Source: Verrucomicrobiota bacterium (GTDB lineage: Bacteria > Verrucomicrobiota > Verrucomicrobiia > Limisphaerales > J093). From it: a stretch of DNA of 50,717 bases. Position 1 is the stretch's first letter, and the number at the start of each line of letters is the position of its first letter. The stretch is taken from assembly GCA_022710935.1 (NCBI GenBank), contig JAKLFY010000046.1, positions 1-50,717 on the forward strand. Reading direction: 5' to 3'. The notes below the pieces were generated by a model. It searched no databases, was not told the origin of the DNA, and was given only the letters and a program-made list of their open reading frames with translations. The position numbers and the translations under genes are program-made. Below are positions 1 through 6,813 of this stretch, piece after piece.

Positions 1-12
1 GCAAGCGCCGGC

Positions 13-128
13 TTAGCCCGGTTATTTCACACGCTTCGCGAGGAACCGTAACCGGGCTAACCCGCATAGCAGTTCTCTCGCGAAGTCTGACCGCCATGTG
101 CACCGACGGGGTGTGAAACATGCGGGTT
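13..128. repeat. two overlapping palindromic elements
   Basis: Two imperfect palindromes lie back to back. The first (13-60) begins TTAGCCCGGTTA and ends TAACCGGGCTAA around a GCTTCGCGAGG core. The second (59-128) begins AACCCGCAT and ends ATGCGGGTT. The ends resemble those of the elements at 193-263, 275-338 and 341-386 (all built on GCCCG), so these look like members of one family of short, non-coding, mobile or hairpin-forming elements. No coding potential is seen. Confidence 0.7.
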
Positions 129-192
129 AGGTGGTGAGGACAAGCCACCACGAAGAGCACGAAGAACACGAAGGAATGGTGCCGATCTCCTT
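129..192. repeat. CACGAAGA-word module
   Basis: Short module with the tandem words CCACGAAGAGCACGAAGAAC, a type of dispersed spacer word seen in many environmental bacterial genomes. It sits between two palindromic elements. No gene or promoter can be supported here. Confidence 0.4.
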
Positions 193-263
193 AGCCCGCA
201 TTTCTCAGCAACTTTTGATGTCATCTGACCGGTCACCGTCACATTACACCCGAAATGCGGGCT
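193..263 (+). repeat. palindromic element B, copy 1
   Basis: A 71-bp element with 12-bp terminal inverted repeats (AGCCCGCATTTC / GAAATGCGGGCT). The core contains GATGTCATCTGACCGGTCAC. A second copy lies in inverted orientation at 26066-26137, about 26 kb away. MITE- or REP-like; no open frame inside. Confidence 0.75.
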
Positions 264-274
264 CATCAGATAGA

Positions 275-338
275 CCCGGAAATCTCACCCACGGACCGTC
301 AGGAATGCCGCGACCGCCCCACTGGTGAGATTCCCGGG
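275..338 (+). repeat. palindromic element C, copy 1
   Basis: A 64-bp element with terminal inverted repeats CCCGGAAATCTCACC / GGTGAGATT(T)CCGGG and a core containing TCAGGAATGCCGCGACCGCC. Inverted copies are at 25858-25921 and 46007-46070; this one has one altered base in its right arm. Non-coding and dispersed. Confidence 0.8.
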
Positions 339-340
339 TT

Positions 341-386
341 AGCCCGGATTTCTCACAACCGGGAAGATGATAAAGAAATCTGGGCT
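341..386. repeat. palindromic element E, copy 1
   Basis: A 46-bp palindrome AGCCCGGATTTC ... GAAATCTGGGCT with core CTCACAACCGGGAAGATGAT. Opposite-orientation copies lie at 1187-1232 and 2862-2906. It is followed at once by GGGGTGTTGCGATTACG and the TTACGA hexamers, the same order as after the copy at 1187. Confidence 0.7.
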
Positions 387-656
387 GGGGTGTTGCGATT
401 ACGATTACGATTACGATCGATGCCCCCGATCTCCGATTGCCTCACGCTGCCACACCGACGCACCGGCTGCCGACGCACCCCCCCCCCTGACCTCTGACCT
501 CCGATCTCTGACCTCTGCTTTTTCCTGACCTCTGCTTTTCGCTTGCCTTTAGCCTAGTTTGTACTAGTTCTTTCAGACCGTTTTGAACGGACGAGTTATT
601 CACAACCGTCCGGTTCGCCATGCGCCTCTGCGCATGCGAACCGACCGGCACGAAGT
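387..656. repeat. mosaic of tandem words before the regulator gene
   Basis: Contains (GATTACGA)n from about 398, then CCCCCGATCTCCGATTGCC, ACGCACCGGC words and CTGACCTCTGAC words up to about 540. These are the complements of the G/A-rich words that follow stop codons elsewhere in the window. From about 540 to 656 the sequence looks ordinary and probably holds the promoter of the next gene, but no convincing -35/-10 pair is seen. Confidence 0.6.
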
Positions 657-1187
657 GTGCCTGCCGTAATCCCATCTCAACGAGATAGTTCTGTATCGAA
701 TCCGCTCCGGTCGCGGACCCGACAGGACTTCATTTCCACTGTCGGCAATCTGTGCCGGCGTCTCGGTTTCCCCCGATCTGTCGGACAGATTTACGGTTTG
801 CTCTTCTTTTCCGCGCGGCCGCTCTCCCTCGACGAGATCGCCGCCCAACTCGAAATCAGCAAGGCGAGCACAAGCACCGGCGCCCGTCAATTGGTCGCTT
901 GGGGCGCGATCCGGCAGATCTGGATCCCCGGAGACCGACGCGATTACTTCCAGCTCGCTTCCGATCCGGCCAGCATGCTGTTGGAACTCTACCGCGAGTT
1001 CCTCAAACCCCGACTCGGTGTTGCGGGCAAGCGGTTGGCGGAGATGATGGACGGATTGCGGGAGGATTTGACCGGCGGTTTCCTGAGCGAAGAGGAGTTC
1101 GAGATCTGTCGCAAGCGCCTCGAACACCTGGCGAAGATCCAATCCAAACTCCAATCCGCCGCCCCGATCATCGAACGGTTGATCTGA
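657..1187 (+). CDS. GbsR/MarR-family transcriptional regulator
   Basis: Predicted cytoplasmic winged-helix DNA-binding protein of 176 residues. The helix-turn-helix lies at about residues 57-85 (LDEIAAQLEISKASTS then LVAWGAI), followed by a wing around residues 91-100 (PGDRRDYFQL). The C-terminal half looks like the helical dimerisation part usual for GbsR-like proteins. The start is a GTG with no clear Shine-Dalgarno, so the true start could be a few codons away. Its stop codon shares its last base with palindromic element E. As the first gene of the cluster and the only transcription-factor-like protein with an HTH, it is a candidate regulator of the polysaccharide genes; that role is inferred. 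Confidence 0.8.
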   Translation: MPAVIPSQRDSSVSNPLRSRTRQDFISTVGNLCRRLGFPRSVGQIYGLLFFSARPLSLDEIAAQLEISKASTSTGARQLVAWGAIRQIWIPGDRRDYFQLASDPASMLLELYREFLKPRLGVAGKRLAEMMDGLREDLTGGFLSEEEFEICRKRLEHLAKIQSKLQSAAPIIERLI

Positions 1188-1232
1188 GCCCGGATTTCGT
1201 TGTCATCTTCCCGGTGGTGAGAAATCCGGGCT
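1187..1232 (+). repeat. palindromic element E, copy 2
   Basis: AGCCCGGATTTC / GAAATCCGGGCT ends around GTTGTCATCTTCCCGGTGG. It starts on the last base of the preceding stop codon. The same element sits at 2862-2906, beyond the next gene, as the outer edge of an inverted-repeat pair. Confidence 0.75.
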
Positions 1233-1407
1233 GGGGTGTTGCGACTACGATTACGATTACGACCGATCCCCCCGATCTCCGATTGCCTCACGCTGCCGCA
1301 CCGGCGCTCCGACGCACTGACGCACCGGCTACCGACGCACCGGCTACCGGCTACCGACGCACCGACGCACCGACCCCCTATCTCCGAACTCCGAACTCCG
1401 ATCTCCC
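1233..1407 (-). repeat. left inverted-repeat flank of the dehydrogenase gene
   Basis: Runs GGGGTGTTGCG, TTACGA hexamers, CCCCGATCTCCGATTGCC, CACGCTGCCGCACC, then many CGACGCACCGGCTAC words, then TCCGAACTCCGATCTCCC directly up to the ATG. The same sequence in reverse complement follows the gene at 2716-2861. The last 20 bases before the ATG are pyrimidine-rich and contain no Shine-Dalgarno. Confidence 0.8.
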
Positions 1408-2715
1408 ATGCCCTCTCCCTCTGACACCCGCGCAATCGCCGTTGTTGGCCTCGGTTACGTCGGTCTGCCGCTCTCTCTCCAGTTCGCCCGATCCGGGGCG
1501 CACGTGCTCGGACTCGATATCGATTCTTCCAAGGTCGAGGCGATCCAGCAGGGACGGAGCTACATCAAGCACATCGGTTCGGACGCCATCCTCGAGCAGG
1601 TCCGGGCCGGCAGATTCACCGCCTCGACCGATTTTTCGCGGGTGAAAGAGGTGTCCGCGGTGATCATTTGTGTGCCGACCCCACTGAACAAGAACCGCGA
1701 GCCGGACATTTCGTACATTCTCAAGACAGGCGAGGCTGTTGCCCCCCACCTCTCGAAGGGCGCCCTCTTGGTTCTCGAATCGACCACTTACCCCGGGACA
1801 ACGGACGAAGACCTGCGCGCGGTGATCGAGAAGGGATCCGGGTTGAAGGCCGGGACAGACTTTCATCTTGCGTTCTCGCCCGAGCGCGAGGATCCCGGCA
1901 ACCCGAAAAGCGTTGTCCGCGACATCCCCAAAGTCGTCGGCGGGTACACCCCGGCCTGTCTGAAACGCGCGGTCGCTCTCTACAGCCAGGCGATCAAGAC
2001 CGTGGTGCCGGTCTCGTCCTGTCGGGCCGCCGAGGCGACGAAGCTGCTCGAGAACATCTTTCGCAGCGTCAATATCGCCTTGGTCAACGAGCTCAAGGTC
2101 GTCTACGGCGCCATGGGCATCGATGTCTGGGAGGTCATCAATGCCGCCCGGACCAAGCCGTTCGGTTACATGCCCTTCTATCCCGGGCCGGGCCTGGGCG
2201 GACATTGCATCCCGATCGACCCCTTTTATCTGACCTGGAAGGCGCGCGAGTACGGACAGCACACGCGGTTCATCGAACTGGCCGGCGAGATCAACACCGC
2301 GATGCCCGAATTCGTGGTGAACCGGCTTGCAGAGGCTTTGAACGCCCAGCGCAAGCCGCTCAACGGCAGCCGGGTCCTGGTCCTTGGACTGGCGTATAAG
2401 CCGGACGTCGACGATGACCGCGAATCGCCGAGCTACATCCTGCTCGAGCTGCTCAAGAAACGCGGCGCCGAAGTCGCCTATCACGATCCGCATGTGCCGG
2501 TCATCCGACCGACTCGCGAACATAGCCACTGGGCCGGGACGGAGTCCGTCCCCTGGTCGGCTTCGAGCATCGGGGGATTCGATGTCGTCCTGATCGCGAC
2601 CGACCACAAGGCTCTCGATTACCGGCAGTTGGCCGAGTGGGCGCCCTGCATCGTCGATACCCGCAACGCCATGTCCGGTATCCCCGCCAGGCCCGGCCAG
2701 GTCTGGAAAGCGTGA
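1408..2715 (+). CDS. nucleotide sugar dehydrogenase (UDP-GlcNAc/UDP-Glc 6-dehydrogenase family, WbpA-like)
   Basis: A 435-residue NAD-dependent enzyme that oxidises C6 of a UDP-sugar to the uronic acid in two steps. The N-terminal Rossmann motif is GLGYVG at residues 14-19. The substrate domain has CVPTPLNKNREPD and the ESTTYPGTT and FSPEREDPGN motifs. The catalytic cysteine is C267 in GLGGHCIPIDPFYL. The C-terminal UDP-binding domain includes LGLAYKPDVDDDRESPS. The motifs favour the WbpA-type UDP-N-acetylhexosamine dehydrogenases over classical UDP-glucose dehydrogenase, but substrate cannot be read safely. With the epimerase at 3389 it would supply two uronic acids. The leader is pure repeat with no ribosome binding site, and the gene is bracketed by inverted repeats. 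Confidence 0.93.
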   Translation: MPSPSDTRAIAVVGLGYVGLPLSLQFARSGAHVLGLDIDSSKVEAIQQGRSYIKHIGSDAILEQVRAGRFTASTDFSRVKEVSAVIICVPTPLNKNREPDISYILKTGEAVAPHLSKGALLVLESTTYPGTTDEDLRAVIEKGSGLKAGTDFHLAFSPEREDPGNPKSVVRDIPKVVGGYTPACLKRAVALYSQAIKTVVPVSSCRAAEATKLLENIFRSVNIALVNELKVVYGAMGIDVWEVINAARTKPFGYMPFYPGPGLGGHCIPIDPFYLTWKAREYGQHTRFIELAGEINTAMPEFVVNRLAEALNAQRKPLNGSRVLVLGLAYKPDVDDDRESPSYILLELLKKRGAEVAYHDPHVPVIRPTREHSHWAGTESVPWSASSIGGFDVVLIATDHKALDYRQLAEWAPCIVDTRNAMSGIPARPGQVWKA

Positions 2716-2861
2716 TGGGAGATCGGAGATCGGAGATCGGAGTTGGGAGATGGGGAGGCTGGTGCGTCGGTGCGTCGGTAGTCGGTGCGTCGGTGCGGCA
2801 GCGTGAGGCAATCGGAGATCGGGGGCATCGATCCTAATCGTAATCCTAATCGCAACACCCC
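2716..2861 (+). repeat. right inverted-repeat flank of the dehydrogenase gene
   Basis: Begins immediately after the stop codon: GGAGATCGGAGATCGGAGTT, GGTGCGTC words, GCAGCGTGAGGCAATCGGAG, GGGGGCATCGATCC, then TAATCG hexamers and GCAACACCCC. In reverse complement this reproduces 1233-1407 in the same order, so the gene lies inside a roughly 200-bp inverted repeat. Confidence 0.8.
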
Positions 2862-2906
2862 AGCCCGGATTTCGTTGTCATCTTCGCGGCAGTGAGAAAT
2901 CGGGGC
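2862..2906 (+). repeat. palindromic element E, copy 3
   Basis: AGCCCGGATTTCGTTGTCAT ... GAAATCGGGGC; a slightly decayed copy of the element at 1187-1232. Marks the outer end of the inverted-repeat pair around the dehydrogenase gene. Confidence 0.65.
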
Positions 2907-3388
2907 CAAGCCGGCTGAGATGCCGACCCTCCACGGAAGCTGCCTCGGCACGAGCGCATTCGACATCGCGCAGTCCCGCCGCTGCGCATACGCGTCAATC
3001 TAAGCACGGCTCAGATGCGGAGCTTGCACGGAAGCTGCCTGGGCACCAACGCTTTCGACAGCGCGAAGCGTCTGGACTGCGGTGCTTCAGCACCGCTTTG
3101 CGTGGGACGCGTCCGACCATCGTCCTCGGAAAGCGGCGATCAACCGCCGCACTCTCCCGCAATGCGGGACTTCGCGACCTCGGCGCCGAGCTGAGCATAG
3201 GCGACTGCCACAACGAACCCCTGCCCAGTGACTTAGAGCGCTGCTCCCAGGAGCAGCGCAGGAGATTTCATTAGGTTAACGCGAATGCGCCGCTTTGGCA
3301 TAGGAACGTACGGAAGACCGTTCTCGGAAAACGGCGGAGCTGGGTCATGGCGTCGAGGATTGCGATTTGGTCTGCGAAGCCTCGCTAA
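2907..3388. other. hairpin-rich gap without a gene
   Basis: No coding frame is supported. The stretch holds several short inverted repeats, for example GCGGTGCTTCAGCACCGC near 3079 and a 10-bp perfect stem GCGCTGCTCC/GGAGCAGCGC with a 2-base loop at 3238-3259. Unlike most gaps in this part of the cluster it lacks the GGAGAT and GGTGCGTC words. It must contain the leader of the next gene, but no promoter is clear. Confidence 0.5.
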
Positions 3389-4399
3389 ATGAAGCTGATC
3401 CTTACAGGCGTTGCCGGGTTCATCGGCTATCACGTCGCTGAGCGCCTGATCTCGCGTGGGGACCACGTGGTCGGCCTGGACAACCTGAACGATTACTACG
3501 ATGTCCGGCTCAAAGAGGCCCGCCTGGCTCGACTGACCGGCCGCGCCGGGTTCGAGTTTCACCGGCTTAACCTGGCCGATCGGGACGGCATCGAATGTCT
3601 CTTTGCTCATGCGCGTCCGCAGCGCGTGATCCACCTGGCCGCCCAGGCCGGCGTCCGCTACTCGCTCACGAACCCGCGCGCGTATGTCGACAGCAATCTC
3701 GTCGGGTTCACGAACATCCTCGAAGGATGCCGTCACAACGGCATCGAGCACCTGGTCTACGCCTCATCGAGCTCGGTCTACGGGGCGAACACGCGGATGC
3801 CGTTCTCCGTGCATCAGAATGTCGATCACCCGCTGAGCCTGTACGCCGCCACGAAAAAGGCCAACGAACTGATGGCCCACACCTACAGCCATCTGTACGG
3901 GTTGCCAACGACCGGACTCCGCTTCTTCACCGTGTACGGGCCTTGGGGCAGGCCCGACATGGCCCTGTTTCTCTTCACCAAAGCCATCCTTGAAGGCCGT
4001 CCGATCGATGTCTTCAACGAAGGGCGGATGCGCCGCGATTTCACCTACATCGACGATATCGTCGAAGGCGTGGTGCGCGTGGCTGACCGCGTCGCTGCCC
4101 CGAACCCGGCGTGGTCGGGAGATGCGCCCGACCCGTGCACAAGCGCCGCCCCCTACCGCCTTTACAACATCGGCAACAACAATCCGGTCGAGCTTCTGCA
4201 TCTCATCGAGCTCCTCGAACAGGCCCTGGGGCGCGCGGCTCAGAAGCGGATGTTGCCGATGCAACCGGGCGATGTCCCGGCCACGTATGCCGATGTCGAC
4301 GACCTCATGCGCGATGTCGGGTTCAAGCCCGCGACGTCCATCGAGGAAGGGGTGAGGCGGTTTGTCGCATGGTACCGCGGCTTCTACGCAATGGGGTAA
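3389..4399 (+). CDS. UDP-glucuronate 4-epimerase (NAD-dependent epimerase/dehydratase)
   Basis: A 336-residue extended short-chain dehydrogenase, the usual family length. The NAD-binding motif GVAGFIG is at residues 7-13, the serine-rich active-site strand ASSSSVYG at 125-132, and the catalytic pair Y152/K156 in YAATKKANE. The signatures [27 protein letters not shown] and [17 protein letters not shown] are typical of UDP-glucuronate 4-epimerases, which convert UDP-GlcA to UDP-GalA in the cytoplasm. It would work downstream of the dehydrogenase at 1408 if that enzyme makes UDP-GlcA; if that enzyme makes UDP-GlcNAcA, an N-acetylated analogue is possible. The next gap starts with repeat words right after the stop. 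Confidence 0.92.
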   Translation: MKLILTGVAGFIGYHVAERLISRGDHVVGLDNLNDYYDVRLKEARLARLTGRAGFEFHRLNLADRDGIECLFAHARPQRVIHLAAQAGVRYSLTNPRAYVDSNLVGFTNILEGCRHNGIEHLVYASSSSVYGANTRMPFSVHQNVDHPLSLYAATKKANELMAHTYSHLYGLPTTGLRFFTVYGPWGRPDMALFLFTKAILEGRPIDVFNEGRMRRDFTYIDDIVEGVVRVADRVAAPNPAWSGDAPDPCTSAAPYRLYNIGNNNPVELLHLIELLEQALGRAAQKRMLPMQPGDVPATYADVDDLMRDVGFKPATSIEEGVRRFVAWYRGFYAMG

Positions 4400-4905
4400 G
4401 GGGGAGGGGCACGGGGGCATGCGGGAAGGGGTAAGGGGCGGAGATCGGAGATGGGAGATGGGAGATCGGAGATGGGGGGAGCCGGTAGCCGGTGCGACGG
4501 TGCGTCAGTAGGCGGTAAACAGTGCGTCGGTGGGCGGTGCGTCAGTACGTCAGTAGGCGGGGAGTTACAGAAGATCGCAATGGAACGTATGGTACAGGGC
4601 AGCTCGGATTTTAGGTCCTTTGCGTCCCTTTGCGTCCTTCTGTTGATTAATGTCTTCTCTGTGTGCTCTGCGCCTCTGTGGTGAATCCTGTTCGAGCATA
4701 GTCACCGGCCCGAATTGAACCACAGAGACACAGAGAACACAGAGGAAAGCACGGGTGTCTGGGGTTCAACAGAAGCTCGCAAAGGAACGCAAAGAGTTAA
4801 ACAGGGGCTCGCGCAGTTCCCAGATGGTCCATCGGAATTCGCCGATCAGAGCTGGCAGATCAGGAGGTGACTCTTGCTCTTCCTGCTCTTAATCCTAATC
4901 GCCTT
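4400..4905. repeat. mosaic repeat region after the epimerase gene
   Basis: Ordered modules on the + strand: GGTAAGGGG words, GGAGATCGGAGATGGGAGAT words (from 4440), GGTGCGTC/GTCAGTAGGCGG words, CAGAAGATCGCAATGGAAC, its inverted partner TTTGCGTCCTTCTGTTG (near 4630), CTCTGTGTGCTCTGCGCCTC and its inverted partner AACCACAGAGACACAGAG (from 4718), then CAGAAGCTCGCAAAGGAAC. The same module order is found at 31880-32425. No gene is supported. Confidence 0.75.
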
Positions 4906-5190
4906 TCCTGACTCCATGAGACTGTAAACGACGTCAGGGCAGGGATTACGATTACGAGTAGGATTACGATTACGAGCGGAAATCGCCGCTTGTTCTATCC
5001 ATAGCGTCAGAAGTCACGCCGCGTGAGGGCACGCGGCCTACAGGCTTGTAGGCCGGGTCCCCTGACCCGGCGCTGCATCATGTATGTCGCTCTGTATAGC
5101 CCGCGGCGGTCCGCATTTTGGAGTTTTCGGCGTCGCCGTGGTCACACATCCATGAGACATCCGGGCTAGTGTCGCACTGACGCACCGACG
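4906..5190 (+). repeat. 285-bp direct repeat, left copy
   Basis: Near-identical to 6356-6640 at a constant offset of 1450 bases. In the right 210 bases I see three differences (5041, in GCGGCGGTCC near 5107, and at the GTGGTCACAC position near 5142). Contains TTACGA hexamers and the 107-bp element at 4994-5100. The two copies bracket the mntA-hepT pair. Confidence 0.85.
4994..5100 (+). repeat. 107-bp terminal-inverted-repeat element A, copy 1
   Basis: Ends TCTATCCATAGCG (left, degenerate) and CGCTCTGTATAGC (right). Inner part has GCGTGAGGGCACGCGGCC and CTACAGGCTTGTAGG hairpins. Full copies also at 6444-6550 and 42872-42978, and a partial inverted copy at 44358-44417. Non-coding, MITE-like. 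Confidence 0.75.
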
Positions 5191-5275
5191 TACCGACGTA
5201 CCGACGCACCGGCTACCGACGCACCGACGCACCGCCCCCGAACTCCGAACTTCGATCTCCCATCTCCGATCTCCG
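5191..5275 (-). repeat. C/T-rich word leader of mntA
   Basis: CGTACCGACGCACCGG words followed by CCGAACTCCGAACTTCGATC and CATCTCCGATCTCCG up to the ATG. It is the complement of the G/A-rich words that follow stop codons. No Shine-Dalgarno is present. Confidence 0.7.
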
Positions 5276-5677
5276 ATGCAACTGAGCCGCATCATACAGG
5301 TCTGCGAAGCCGATCCGGCCATCCGACTATCCATCCTCTTCGGGTCGGTTAACGGCGGCAGCCCTCGATTCGACAGTGACCTTGACCTGGCCGTCGCGGA
5401 GCAGGGTCCGATGGATTCCCGGCGCAAGCAGGCCTTGATTGAAGAGGTGGCCTTCGCTTCCGGCCGCAGCGTCGATCTCATCGACCTGCACACTGCTCAT
5501 GGACTGCTCTTGCGCTCGATCCTTGGCACCGGACGAATCCTGGTGTGTCGCGACCGCAATCTCTACGCCACCCTGATCCGACGCATGCTGTTCGAGCAGG
5601 CCGATTTTTCGCCTCTCGTTCGCCGGATCCACGCGCGCCGCGCCGCCGCCAGGACCGCGCACACACCGGCCCACTGA
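5276..5677 (+). CDS. mntA: MntA-type nucleotidyltransferase antitoxin
   Basis: A 133-residue minimal nucleotidyltransferase. The signature GS (G23-S24) followed by D35-x-D37 (FGSVNGGSPRFDSDLDLAV) is the metal and nucleotide binding motif. In the known MntA-HepT systems this protein neutralises the toxin by transferring AMP to a tyrosine of HepT. It is followed 36 bases later by hepT, the usual order for many such pairs. The last ~15 residues are rich in Ala, Arg and His and run into ACGCACTG words, so the C terminus may have been altered by repeat insertion. The pair is enclosed by 285-bp direct repeats and has no evident role in polysaccharide synthesis. Confidence 0.88.
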   Translation: MQLSRIIQVCEADPAIRLSILFGSVNGGSPRFDSDLDLAVAEQGPMDSRRKQALIEEVAFASGRSVDLIDLHTAHGLLLRSILGTGRILVCRDRNLYATLIRRMLFEQADFSPLVRRIHARRAAARTAHTPAH

Positions 5678-5713
5678 CGCACTGACGCACTGACGTACCG
5701 ACGCACTGACACC

Positions 5714-6151
5714 GTGGATCCTGACATCACAGCCGACAAGATCGAGTCGCTCCGTCGCTGCCTGCGGAGGCTCGAACAGAAGCGGCCGGCTCGCCTCGAG
5801 GAACTGCTGGCGAACGTCGATCTGCAGGACATTCTGGCTCTGAACCTCGAACGCGCCGTTCAGTTGGCGGTTGACTTGGCCGCTATGCGAGTGGCCGAGC
5901 TCGATGCGCGCGCCCCACAGACCATGGGCGAGAGCTTCGCTATTCTGGCCGAAGCCGGGGTCCTGTCCAATCAGACCGCCGAGCGGATGCAAAAGGCAGT
6001 GGGGTTTCGAAACATTGCGGTCCACTCGTATCGCGATTTGGACTGGACGATCGTGTTCGCGATCGTCCACGAACGTCTGGCCGATTTTGACACGTTCATC
6101 GCTGAAATAGACACAGAGGACAGAGAGAACAGCATGGGTGGTAGAGAGTAA
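5714..6151 (+). CDS. hepT: HepT-like ribonuclease toxin (DUF86)
   Basis: A 145-residue helical protein of the HEPN superfamily starting at GTG (VDPDITADK...). The HEPN ribonuclease motif Rx4HxY is intact: R99, H104 and Y106 in FRNIAVHSYRDL. HepT toxins cleave RNA and are inhibited when their partner MntA adenylylates them. The last ~16 residues (from DTEDREN) are encoded by an ACACAGAGGACAGAGAG repeat word that also supplies the stop codon, so the natural C terminus may have been replaced. The 36-base gap after mntA is entirely ACGCACTG words. Confidence 0.88.
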   Translation: MDPDITADKIESLRRCLRRLEQKRPARLEELLANVDLQDILALNLERAVQLAVDLAAMRVAELDARAPQTMGESFAILAEAGVLSNQTAERMQKAVGFRNIAVHSYRDLDWTIVFAIVHERLADFDTFIAEIDTEDRENSMGGRE

Positions 6152-6355
6152 CAGAAGATCGCAAAGAACCGCAAAGCGCAGGGCAACTTGGAGTCTGGGT
6201 CTTTGCATTCCTTTGCCGTTCCTTTTCAGAGCAACCGCGAAATACGCGAAATACGCGAAAGGGAAACAACGCCAAAAGTCTGCCAGCCCGGCTTTTCGCG
6301 TGGTTGGCGTGGTTCGCGGTTGACTCTGCTGAACACTGCTAGTCGTGATCCCGTC
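6152..6355. repeat. repeat modules after hepT
   Basis: CAGAAGATCGCAAAGAACC and an inverted TTTGCATTCCTTTGCCG partner, then CGCGAAATACGCGAAATACG and a GGTTGGCGTGGTTCGCGG inverted partner. These are hairpin-forming module pairs like those at 7900-8050 and 10730-11040. Confidence 0.6.
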
Positions 6356-6640
6356 TCCTGACTCCATGAGACTGTAAATGAAGTCAGGGTTGGGATTACG
6401 AGTACGATTACGAGTACGATTACGAGCGGAAATCGCCGCTTGTTCTATCCATAGCGTCAGAAGTCACGCCGCGTGAGGGCACGCGGCCTAGAGGCTTGTA
6501 GGCCGGGTCCCCTGACCCGGCGCTGCATCATGTATGTCGCTCTGTATAGCCCGCGGCTGTCCGCATTTTGGAGTTTTCGGCGTCGCCGTGGCCACACATC
6601 CATGAGACATCCGGGCTAGTGTCGCACTGACGCACCGACG
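6356..6640 (+). repeat. 285-bp direct repeat, right copy
   Basis: Second copy of 4906-5190, same length and order, placed just after the toxin-antitoxin pair. The TTACGA section differs in arrangement; the rest is nearly identical. Confidence 0.85.
6444..6550 (+). repeat. 107-bp terminal-inverted-repeat element A, copy 2
   Basis: Same as 4994-5100 with one base changed (CCTAGAGGC in place of CCTACAGGC), which weakens one arm of an internal hairpin. Lies inside the right 285-bp repeat. Confidence 0.75.
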
Positions 6641-6813
6641 CACTGACGTACTGGCGCACCGGCTACTGACGCACTGACGTACCGACGCACCGACGCACCG
6701 CCTCCCGATCTCCGATCTCCGAACGCCCAAAGCCGGCTGCAAGCCGGCGCTCCGACCCCGATCTCCCATCTCCGAACTCCGAACTTCGAACGCCCATCTC
6801 CGATCTCCGTCGA
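6641..6813 (-). repeat. C/T-rich word leader of gmd with GCCGGC hairpin
   Basis: CGACGCACC words, GATCTCCGATCTCCGAAC, an AAGCCGGCTGCAAGCCGGCG hairpin word (about 6729-6753), then further CTCCGAACTCCGAACTTCG words up to the ATG. The hairpin word recurs at 9625 and, inverted, at about 32026. No Shine-Dalgarno. Confidence 0.7.

Noticed and set aside
1378-2811. Long minus-strand open frame (477 codons) across the dehydrogenase gene
   Set aside because: Antisense shadow of a well-supported gene, including repeat sequence at both ends; no domain recognised.
3238-3259. Rho-independent terminator at the perfect 10-bp stem
   Set aside because: No T-run follows and no gene ends nearby; listed only as a hairpin within the gap.
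4451-4684. Small proteins of the type MGDGRSEMGG... encoded in word repeats
   Set aside because: The residues are just translations of GGAGAT and GGTGCGTC words. Similar frames occur at every repeat array on both strands and have no ribosome binding site.
4948-4978. Telomere-like or origin-like TTACGA hexamer repeats
   Set aside because: Short runs recur in at least eight gaps with either orientation, always next to other words; no DnaA boxes or replication genes. Treated as part of the repeat vocabulary.
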